This document shows positions 50,359 through 61,000 of a stretch of 64,000 nt of DNA, piece after piece; within the stretch, counting starts at the first letter, position 1; each line of letters starts with the position of its first letter. The position numbers were made by a program, and so were the translations under genes. The DNA is taken from positions 90,525-154,524 of the forward strand of contig NW_020170429.1 in NCBI RefSeq assembly GCF_000524195.1, read 5' to 3'. Source of the DNA: Echinococcus granulosus. Lineage: Eukaryota; Platyhelminthes; Cestoda; Cyclophyllidea; Taeniidae. Below the pieces are notes generated by a model. That model searched no databases. It was not told the DNA's origin and worked only from the letters and a program-made list of their open reading frames with translations.

Positions 50359-53300
50359 GGTGCATGAAAGTCTTTGATGTTTACCATCGTCACTTTATGA
50401 CGCATAGTATGCCTAATCTTTTCGCTTAGCCGTCACCACACCCTTCTTCTTCTGGTTGATAGATGTGAAAACACATTTCTCATTATCATTTACCTTCCAT
50501 ACAATAAAGAGCTATCCTTGTCAGCCTTGTTAGCAGTCTTCTTTTGCATTGAGAATCAGGGGCATGTTGAAAGTGACGCATCATCATCTGGCCTAACTAC
50601 TTAAATGATTTCTAAGTAGGGCGTTCTGCTTCTACGCTCTCTTCATGTGCCGATAAGATTTTCAGTTCAAGTCACATCTATGTCATTTTCATAGAAAATA
50701 TACATAGTGACAAAGTGATAAGGAGGAAATTAAGGAATTCTCTGTTACAATGCATGAATATAAGCAATTAAATGGATGACACAGTTACTTAGAGGTCCTT
50801 GCATCGAGTCGCTGCACCAGACTGGGCTAAAAGCGCACAAATTCATTTGAGTACCCGTTGGATGAGCAGGTCTAATCCAGAAGCTACAAGTCGGTTAATT
50901 GCCGTACCTCTATGACATCATTAATTCGCGTGATTGCAGATTCACGCAGACAATACATGAAATGGCATTAGCCTACTATTGTCCTTTGATTAGATAAGTG
51001 ATCTGATTAGTAAAACCCACTTAGGAAAATTTTATTAAATAAAAGTCATTCATTATCCTCTTCGGCAAAAAGTAGCATTTTAAAGTCAAGTAAACTAAGG
51101 CAAAAATGAGTAATTAGATTCATATTGGACTCACCAGGACCTCCATTCATGTTAACATCCACTTTTTTAAACATTAAAGTCATGAAGCGTTGCCTTTTAA
51201 AATTCTACCAAGATTCTTAATTTGGCAGATTTTGAACGCATATTTGGCGTAAAAAATGCTTTTGTAGTCCCCCACCGACATCGAACGAACCCATTTTAAT
51301 CAGGCTTACCTGATTCCTAGGAGTGGTCAAAACCTCAAAATTGTACTTTTGTAAAAAAAATGCCAAAAAACGAAGCAGCGTATACATGACAATGGGCGAA
51401 ATTCAAATTACTCAGAGAATCGTACGACTAACCGTGTCTAGCTGCTCCAAAGGAAGTATTGGCAAGTTGGGGAGCACAACAACTATCTCACAAACGACTG
51501 AACGAAGTAGAACAACGTAAGGAAGGCATTTTAGGACCATCAATGAAGCGCAGAGGCCTCTTTACCTAAAGAAAGTCCTTCAATGTTGAAGAGCACTATG
51601 TACCGGCAAATATATTTCCAAAGATCAGTGCAAGAAATCGCGTAAAGTTGAGCAATCGAAGGCTCTCTTACCGTTCTACAATTTTAGCTCTTTTGTTTAG
51701 CAAGTGGGATAACTCAACCAAAACTCATGTTGAGAAGGCTTATTACAAGGTTTATTTTGGTCGTCACTTAAAAGGTGTCCTAAGTGGAAGTACTTTTGCC
51801 AAGTAATGCTGCTAAATGATATTTTAAAAACTTTTATCCGACATGATGAGGTAGCAAATTTTTGTCCCGGATTTATTCCAGGCAAAGTTTGCTTGATGGA
51901 ATAATCTGCATGTAATTTTTCTCCTTTAATAAAATAATTTCGTGGGAAAAGGATGGATTTTGAGGCCAGAGGTTCAGTGAAGAGAAAATGTCATTAAGTA
52001 GAGGGTGAAGTAAAGCGGAAGACAAATCAACATGTGCAATGTATTAGTGGTTTGATTTGACAATTCATGACCAGCAATAACTTAAATAAGCTAATTAATC
52101 TTTACAGAAGTCCTACTGACACTTTTAAGTAGCAAGTTCAAGGAGGGTTGGCCTGAGCCTGATAAGGTTGATGAGTATTTTCACAATCCAGTTAAGACGT
52201 CAAAGTAAGGCCCTCAAGCTGAGAAAAACACAACCGAATATTATTTATTAATCAGGTCTTATACACTGCATGATCTTGGAAGTCTGCCTTTCCACGTTTG
52301 TGACTTGGCTAATTTATGCTTATTTGCTTTGCTGTAAAATATATTTACGGCTTACTTTGCTAAACGTAATGCTAAATCCAACTCTATAGAGCAGTTTCGT
52401 GCATCAAACACCTTAAAAATGGGAAATCGGCCTTTAAATAGCCAAGAATGCTTGCGTCAAATCACTGTGTGTGTTCTAAACATCGCTAGTTTTAGAAAGA
52501 AAAAGTTTCCGTTCAAGTTCTTTTTAAAAGTGGATCGATCAAGGCAGTTCTTCATTACTCCTTGACCTTTACATTCTTTGTGGCCTTTTACATTAAGACG
52601 ACTATATTTTTCGAGTTCCCTCAGAGATCGACTTTTTGCTCCATTTCTTTCCCTTGCTGAAAGTCTCAAAGAAATTATTTTTCACCTTGACACCACTTAT
52701 GATGAGAATTACCGTCCCCGGTTACAACTCACCGCTTTTAAAATTCCACTAATCATTCGTTTTTGCTGCAGTATCTGTACCAGTGGTGGATGTTTTCCCT
52801 CATCATTTCAAAGGATTAATGCAAATTCCTTAGTAATATTTTGCAAATAATAGAATTTATCGGAAACACTTTTGAATTGTATCGACGAACAACCTTGTAA
52901 CTAACTTGGAGATACAGAAATTAGAAGTAAGAATTGGTAAATGTGCCAAAATATGCAAAGTTTAATAGTTCACAGATGAAAAGGTAGATGTCACACCCCG
53001 CAACCTCTGCAATAAAAGAAAAACCGCCTCAAATCCAAAGGATAATCTTAAATGACAAACGCAAGTACAGAGACCTAGCGATTACCAGTGAAAAAGTCCA
53101 CACTTGGAAAAAGGTAGATGTGCAGTGTGGTACCACCCTAGCGCCATTAGGTGTCATCGTCAGACGCCAGGATGATGTTAAAACAATGCGATTGAAGGAA
53201 GCTGTAAGAACTAAGGGTGTGGTTTTACAGTCACTGCTCTGGGCTACATCTGACTCACACCCTCAAATCTTCATCATTCTCACAATTGAGGGCTTTCAGT

Positions 53301-53844
53301 GAGGGTTGAATGAAACACCGATACTTAGGCTGCTTTCACTTCACCGCGAGATAGGAAGGGATCTGTGATTCCTATTAAAAAACGTCCAAGGAAGCTGCTT
53401 CATGCTATGATGAAAGGCGTATGAAGTTCTGATATTCTAAGAATTCAAACAATTATAAGTGGATCCACATATTCTGAAAAAATTATCCAGTATAAATGGT
53501 TAAGCTACCCAGTAAACTTCATTCTAAGCTATTAAAAATGGAAAATAAGGTATTTCTTAACTGGCTAACATTTTTGTTTCTCTCATCTCCTTAGACTAAT
53601 CCGTTTATTTTTATAAAAGCCCATGACGCAAAGTATAATACCTAGTGCAGATCCATGAATGGTATGCATTTCGGCGTGCACGCAATTCTGACTGGGCCTG
53701 AAAGGGTGGTTTTAGGTGTCTCCAATTCATCTAGGCAAAATTCTAGCTTCAGACAGAGGTGAAGTATTAAAGAGTTTGTTTTCTGTTATTTGGTTTGCCA
53801 GGAAAAAAGCCTGCAAAGGCTTTAGCCTCTAGAATATAATCTAC
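50359..53844. other. Mostly non-coding stretch
   Basis: Weak ORFs only. The best is 52988-53302 (+), 104 residues from an ATG, reading KRKYRDLAITSEKVHTWKKV and later GVIVRRQDDVKTMRLKEAV; composition is coding-like but there is no family or splice evidence. 51323-51520 (+) and 52578-52850 (+) are weaker. AT-rich elsewhere. Confidence 0.35.
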
Positions 53845-53983
53845 CTTATTAGAGCAGTCTCCAATGCCTCATCACTGGAGATGATTTCACAGACATCCAG
53901 CCAACCATCAACTGCAATGCCACCAAAGTCAGCCTTATTGCCGAAATACCTTTCCCCTTTGCCGCCTTCTTTCGACTGACGTC
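53845..53983 (-). CDS. Well-formed internal exon of an unknown gene
   Basis: Between acceptor ATTGCCTTTTGCAG and donor ATAAG|GTAGAT the minus strand encodes 45 full codons: RQSKEGGKGERYFGNKADFG, then GIAVDGWLDVCEIISSDEAL and ETALI. The Gly-rich start and the GNKADFGGIAVDGWLDV part look like a conserved protein segment, but I cannot name the family. It may belong to the same gene as the exon at 54340-54489, although the phases do not join directly. Confidence 0.6.
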
Positions 53984-54339
53984 CTGCAAAAGGCAATATT
54001 CAAAAAAAAGGTGGAAATAAAAATGAAGGCATTAACTTTCTTGCTAGATCAAAAACTATCTACTTTCTTTTAAGTGCTGTAAAGCTGAGCAGGCTATTAT
54101 AACTAGGTAATATCTCAAACAAACATTACTTCATGATCTCAAAAAGAGCGGAATTTAACTAGGCGACAAGAGGAACAAGCGGAACCATTTCAGGATAGTG
54201 ACTTTGTACAAGTAGTAAAGAAATGCGATTATTATTTTAAGAAGTGTCCAATGGACGTGGATTTTTTTTAAATAAGGGGAGTGGAAAATGTTTTGTTGGA
54301 AAACGGAATATTAAAGATCTCCGGCGAACGCGGCAGTAC

Positions 54340-54489
54340 CAAGTGCTCGCAAAATCTGCACTCTGGCAGTATCTGCGCACCGCGCTGACAGGAGAGAGGG
54401 AAAGAAAGAAAACATACATCAGATTATTCGCACTGCCATTCAGCTTCTCCTTTGCTGCCTCATAGATCGCGATGCTCAGCACTTGGCTA
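54340..54489 (-). CDS. Exon pair with a 33-nt intron, unknown gene
   Basis: Exon 54418-54489 (acceptor ATTTACCATCAG) reads SQVLSIAIYEAAKEKLNG and ends GAT|GTATGT. A pyrimidine-rich 33-nt intron (54385-54417) ends CTCCTGTCAG. The next exon continues IAVRRYCQSADFASTW to a possible donor at 54339. The intron is a multiple of three and contains no stop, so retention would add 11 residues. Very small introns of this size are known in flatworms. Probably part of the same minus-strand gene as 53845-53983. Confidence 0.5.
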
Positions 54490-56521
54490 CTGATGGTAAA
54501 TTTGTGTTTACACACCGTGACAACTGAAAGATTTGCATTATCCAAGTGCTCACGCCTACACTGACTAATGTATTGCAACCAGAAGAAGAAACAAAAAAGA
54601 ATAGAAATAAAAAAAGATGCGAGACAAAGATGGGAAGTCAGCTTTCATCCACACTAATTTGATTGTTCCTACGTCAAATACATCATCTTTAAATAACAAG
54701 GTCACTAGTCGCCGACTTGTTTTTCGGATTCACGCAGGAATAGAACAAATCCCCCATTCGCGACAACGACACTTGTTTGCAAGCAGCATCGCCGAGCGGT
54801 CCAAGTATTTCCAGTATCCCCTTTGACACCGAATGAAGGGTAGCTGATATCGGCTGATACCTCGATTATCGTATAGTTAAAACAGTTACTTCTGATAGAA
54901 CGTCGATCCAAGAAGTATGCCAAGGGCATGTAATCTGATACTTTTTTGTTAAGGCCTAAATTATGAGTGCGTAGGCCAAATCTTTAACATTACCTAGTGA
55001 CTGAATGTTTAAAATGCAGAGATTGGGCAAATTTTTGCCTTGTAAAAAAGAGTTCTTAAATAGCTTTGAAAACTTTTAGGTCGGATAATCTGACCCTCTG
55101 GTTGTTTGGGCTAATCATGCACTATTCAAACTGTGCCACACAGGGCACTGTTGCATGGCTATTTGTCTGGCTTATTTGGGTGCGTAAAAGACTCTTTTTA
55201 AGAGGCAATCATTTCTCATTCATCGAATTAGACCTACTTGTTTTAAATTAAAACGGATTTGCCTCTTCATTTATTTGGTGCAAAGCCATAATTAAACCAT
55301 ATAATGCTACCAGGTTTTAATAAATCACCGATGCTCTACTCATTCTTTAACGAAGAAAAGTGAATCATTAGTGGGTGAGTCTGGTGTGACTAGTAAAAGC
55401 ACCCCCATTTGAGTCATCTTAGAGTCCCACGGCTTCCTTAATAGCTTCGCTTGCGGGTGTGGAGTCACATGCAATCTAACAAAATTGCCTTGTATACTGA
55501 ATTCCCAGTGTGTTGACGATCTGCCAGTTGACGCAGTCTCAACCTGTGATTTTGGCATCTCTCTGCTCATAGACTAACAGGGTTTAAAGTCGGTTACCCG
55601 ACTAAAGCCTCGCGATGGAGAGGGGCGAGATGACACTAACCAATTAAATTTAAGAGATTCTTCTTTAATAAAGCATAGATACTTATGCCATCAAGCGCAT
55701 AACTTGCCTGAACCTGGTCACAATGCTGAACTTTTCCAAATACAGATTAAGTAAATTCATGCGCAAGGATGAAAGAAGTTATTCCAGCTGCATAAAATTC
55801 ACTTAAGACAATCAATTTGTTTCTAATTTTTGCCTTAATAGACCTAAATTGGAAGATTATTCCTGCAAAAAACATCCTTGAAAAGAAACGTTATTTTTTT
55901 AAGAAGGGTAAATATGTCCAAACATGACCTCTTTATTTGAAATAAAAGCCCCAAAATGCAACGTTCTTATGTGGCGTGTCATTTTTTCGCTACGCAATAA
56001 ATTCGAATGTCATGGTCAGGAATTGAGTGACCTTTTGGCGTTTAAAACAACCAGGAGTACCTTAAATAGATGTGCTTGTAAACTAAATAGACATTTTAGT
56101 TGTCACTAATTTATATCGATGCATGCCGCCTTTAATTACCACCCGTCACTCAATACCGTTAGAGATGCGCAGACATAACAAGCTAACCACATTATCAAGG
56201 TGTAATGACTGACTCCTAAACCGAAGACTGCACACCTAATCGATGTCGTAGAATTTTGCGTGGCGTATGCGTACGTGCACAGGCAAGCGATTGCATGGAG
56301 GCTCATGATTGTGTAGCTGAGTGGGTGAATATGTGAGTAAGAGAGTAGAGGAGTGGGTGCTTAAACAGCACCCTCATCCTACAGTACTCGATTCTCGTTG
56401 GTTAACCACCCTAGCATATAAGCTGCCCTCCTTTTCTCACCTCCACTCTAATCCAGTAAAGCAGTGTAGACAAGCTTCTTAGTCTCCAAATCATAACCCC
56501 ATATTTGTGTTCTCAATCAGC
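54490..56521. other. Unresolved stretch upstream of the gene at 56522
   Basis: Minus-strand pieces at 54705-54929 (one frame reads QRGYWKYLDRSAMLLANK) and 55340-55570 (76 residues, with RLHVTPHPQAKLLRKPWDS) have coding texture and may be upstream exons of the gene at 53845-54489, but splice phases could not be settled. From about 55600 to 56500 AT-rich, with no gene. TCTCAATCAG|C directly before ATG 56522 is an acceptor-like site. Confidence 0.35.
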
Positions 56522-58079
56522 ATGGCTGCGGAATCATCTAAGGTTATGGTGGAGTTGATGAAGATGAAGAAATTTAAGAAGGACACTGGCTATGAGGCAG
56601 CTATGAAGAAACTCTACGAGCAAGTGAGGAAGGGCAAAGCAAAGACCTTGACAGCAAATATTCAAACTGCCAAGACCACATTCACGCCCGGTAAAGGAAA
56701 GCCTCCGATTCCTGCTATGCTTAATAGCAAAGTAAAACAAGTGAAAAAGGGTCCAGCCAAAGATAAGGTTATTGTGGCAGCGATAGATGGGGATGCAAAA
56801 AAGAAGACTTACATTGTAGCTCTGCGATTCGCTACAGAAGAGAATGCGAAGTTATTTTATGATACTACTAAAGCAAAGGGTGTAGTACCACCGGAACCTG
56901 GGCAATCTTCAGCACCGGAAGCACCAGCACCAGAACCACCAGCATCAGCAACACCACCACCACCACCACCTCCGGCATCATCGCAAACGGACGAACCATC
57001 TAGAACCACCTCCTTGACACCGATTACAATGGATCGAGTCTCAACTCCTGTGCGCAGCTCACATCATGTACCAACTAGATCAGTAACGCTGGATAGCATT
57101 ACGCGAAATAATAGCAATTCGTCTTCTGTGTCACGACCAACCATTAACGATATGTCAGCGAGACGAGCTGAGCCGCCATCAGTGGCAAGAAGTCCCTCAA
57201 TATCATACCAGTCAAAGTCTAATCCATTAACTCACACTACACCCGTAACCCGAGTGTCCATGTCTCTGTCATCCAGCCCATCACTTTCTGAGAGAGAGGC
57301 CTCCAAATCGGCGTCTAAGATAAGTAGTCTAGACCCTGCATTAGAGTCACGAACCACCTTCATATCGACCGATCCTAGCAACTATAGACGCAACCGTCAA
57401 CGCAACAGCTCGCGGGGACAGATCAATGGGGACAAGACGAGTTCTAAGGCTAACGAAAGTGAATATAAACACTACCGTCCCAATTCATCGAGGAGGTCTG
57501 CTGGGTCTGTGCGTATCTTCCAGCTTACACCTGGTAATAGCCCAGGCNNNNNNNNNNNNNNNNNNNNNNNNNNNNNNNNNNNNNNNNNNNNNNNNNNNNN
57601 NNNNNNNNNNNNNNNNNNNNNNNNNNNNNNNNNNNNNNNNNNNNNNNATGTATTATTATGCATCGAATGCGCGTGGTCATAGCAGTAGCAGCAGCAGTAG
57701 TAGCAGCTTATCCAGCAGTTCGTCTAGCGAGAGTATTGCTACCAAATGGCTGAGTGACCGACCAGTCGGACGCAGACAAAGCTACGGTAGAATGTCCAAC
57801 TACGCCACTCGAAACAGGAGCCGTCTAACTGAGTTGACACCAAGAGCATACAGCATTGGGCCGGGCTCAAGAAGGCGCAATTTCTCAAGTTCCAGTTCTT
57901 CCAGTTCTTCGTCTAGTGCGAATGTAAATGTCACGACATGGAGGATTACAAGGAGGAGTTCTTCGTCAGCATCTTTGTCCTCCTCCGGTTCATCATCGTC
58001 TAAATCAGACAAATACCATTCCGGTCGAAAACACAGATCCAATCGCAGACATGCTTCCCGCGGCATCAATTTGCGATAA
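56522..58079 (+). CDS. PH/PTB-like domain protein with Pro-rich linker and very Ser-rich tail (family member C), interrupted by an assembly gap
   Basis: Starts at ATG 56522, one base after an acceptor-like TCTCAATCAG. Residues about 1-130 match the related genes at 31406 and 40632: helix TGYEAAMKKLYEQV, strand LTANIQTAKTTF, PPIPAMLNSKVKQVKK, then KVIVAAIDGD and KKTYIVALRFATEENAKLFY. A Pro-rich linker (PEPPASATPPPPPPP) and a Ser/Thr-rich region follow. 57548-57647 is N. After it the frame resumes with MYYYASNARG, then long Ser runs, Arg/Tyr-rich sequence and the stop at 58079. The two halves are in different frames across the 100 N, so the gap size is a placeholder. Visible total is 485 residues. 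Its opposite strand and separate position suggest local duplication with inversion. Confidence 0.88.
57548..57647. other. Assembly gap of exactly 100 N
   Basis: A round-number gap inside the coding sequence of the gene at 56522-58079, just before Ser-codon repeats. The true missing length must be a multiple of three if no intron lies inside. Confidence 0.99.
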
Positions 58080-61000
58080 ATGCCGGTGGAATTTAGTTAC
58101 TCTTTCACCTTTCCGCTTCCTTCCTAATGACACCGTTTTGGCATTAGTATTCTCGCGTGTTTCGTTTAAAATAAACCCACAAATGTCTGATTCCACGTTT
58201 TAATAACTTGTCCTTTTTCCCACAATATGTACAATTGTCAGGTTGTCGTAAAAGATGGCAAAAGGTTTTTTAGTCAGTATACGGGTAGGAAGAACGTGGA
58301 ATTGTTTCGCCTTGATTAAGGGGTAGCTGCTTTGCCATAGAGAGGGGATGAAGTAGGCTCAAACAAGATATATTGTAATTTTACCTTTTAACCAAAATGG
58401 GATCCTGCACTTTGACATGAAAAAGAATGTTAAAGCTAAATTCACATCCTTTTTTAAAAGATATAGTTATTCCTTATCGTTTTGTATGTTCATAATTCCA
58501 TTAACTTCAAGGTTATTTCCATGTCAGCTCTAAACAAGCGCATACGAATGGGACCTTTTTTTGCCGTTTAACCTTGGTTTCATTACCTGCCTTAAGTGCG
58601 TCTAGGGGGAAGGTCACATGCACGAAGGAGGCCATCAACCTCTTCCCTCCGCCCTCTCCCCCCAAGCTTTGCTTGCTCTGCCATGCAAGATCATTTCGTT
58701 GCCTCAACTAGCACCAGCACCAAGGCCTGCACCGTTTGATCACAACAATATCTTGCTTAATTGTACATAAATATTTTAAGCACCATTTCTCAGTAAATTA
58801 TGGCTTTAACCTCCTGTTCGTTAGCGTAAGGTAAGAAGTTATCCCATTAATGTTAGTTTAGGACGTAAAAGGTAGGAAAAGATGACTTTTCAGCTCTAAA
58901 GTTAGATGCGAAATTTGTAAATATTCGGGGTGCGGGAAGAGAACACTAGTTTCACCACTTTGTCTTGTAGTCTCTATAAGTGGTGAAATTATATGGTAAA
59001 GGAAAGGTCACTTTCAGGTCTGGGTAAATCTAGGAGTTTATGAAAGATTACCTAAGGACAGTTGAAAGGTTGCAATAATTAGGCCTTTGAATAAACATTT
59101 AAAACACCCAGTCCCCTCAATATCCATGGTCTCTACATTCGTCCAGAAGCAGGAGTCTTATTTATCCAAGTCAGTCATAAACTCTGTTGCATGCCGGTGA
59201 GACGTTTTCCGAATTCAGTCAATGATTGGATAAATGCAACTGGAACTTTCTTTCTGCTTTTAAAAAATAATGGTAATAAAGCAAGTCATCTTCTTGACAT
59301 AAATTCTTTTTTTTTAAGGGGACATCGGTGTACTTAATAGCACTCTGGCAATTAGTAGAGCCTTGAGACTTCCCTGAGGACAAAAGAAGACATAATACTT
59401 ATGCTTATAAAAGTAGTACAAAATGCCTGCTCTTTTTGCGGCCAATAAGCGCTTATAATGGTCATTCATTAGTCCATCGTGTAATTTCAACCTGGAGTAA
59501 ATTTCGTCACATATATTTCTGATTAAAATAGTGTATTTTACCACTGCGGTAACATCCTTCCCCTCTTATTACCCACTAAGTTTTGGCAAATTGATCCGTC
59601 TCGTGTTTCAACACAGAGAAGAAGTAATGCAGGAGCTGCCTATCAAAATGGCTAATTAAATCACACCTCGCCGTTGCATTTGGAGCAAAAAGAAGTCTCA
59701 CCAATTTCACCCTTCACAACAGAAGGGCTACCAATTACTACCTAGCTGTGACCTACAGAAGGTTCTAGAAGGAATCTGCAAAGTGACACACGCACACACC
59801 TAGTGTCTACCTTAAATGACAAAGCTTATTAAGTCAATGCAACTACTTTATTGTAGTAGTATTTTCAAACAATAAAAACCCCTTTTATATGATATGCATT
59901 TACTCAGAAATTCAGTAGGCGTTTTGTTGTTTCTATTGGCTATCCCGTCATTAGTTTGCTAAGACTGGGCATTTTGCCTCCAGCAGATTAAAAGATTATA
60001 GCTTTTGCTTCATTTGTCAATAGCCTACTTTGAGCACCCAAGTGATTTATAGCCTACACCTCTCCAACAGACATGAGTAACGTAGCATCAAAGTGAGCAA
60101 ACTACTGGTAACTTGCAAATGGAGCTAGGGTTTTCACTCATCCTCTCTTCTTAAGTAATGATGAAATTTGGGTGGCATTCAAAATATAAGCAGATGGTCC
60201 ACTTGCCTTTACTCAATTTATTAAAAATGAAAACTGGACAAAGGGCTGGACTTTTTGACAAGGCTGGTCGAGTAAATTCAATTTATGATATACTTTTCAA
60301 AGCATGCAATTACCTACATTTTGACGGCAACAAAGTCAAAAATATGGCATTCCTATCCATCCTCTTACAAAGTCCACCAAAACGCAAAAATCATCCTAAT
60401 GATTTAACTTTTTAAGAATTGGTAGAAAGTAGTCTTTATTTCCTGTGAAGCAGCTACCGCAGATGCAGGTATCTGTAACCTCACTCTGAGTGTTGACTGT
60501 GCTCTTGCAATTGATTGCCGCTTTGATTGATGAGAGCACACTGCTCCAAGTTTGTGCCTCCAAGAATCCCCCAAGGTTACACCCGATTATTGCATAAGGC
60601 CTTGCAGATCAAAAGATGCATTGTTATTGGCGATAATTAAAGGTAGAACCATAAAAATTTGTCTAAAAGTCCTGACTAGGCACCCTAAACTGCATCTTTA
60701 CCATGTTTCAAAAGGCCAAAGAGTCAATAATGCCAAATTCCATACTTGTGCCCTTTTGGTGGGAAAGGCAGAAATTTGAGTTCTTTTATTAAGTAAAATT
60801 GTGAGGGAGCGGATGATAATGAAATTCAACTGCTTCGGTATATTCTACAAGCTGGTTAGATCTGTTACGATGTCACATCTTCAAGACGAATGATTAGATC
60901 CAAACTACGCCAGCTCTTCCTCCCAGTTCTGTGATTGCGTGAGGAATACCTAAGTAACTGGGGGCTACTGCAAAACTGAAGTGGATTTGTGAGGGTGAAG

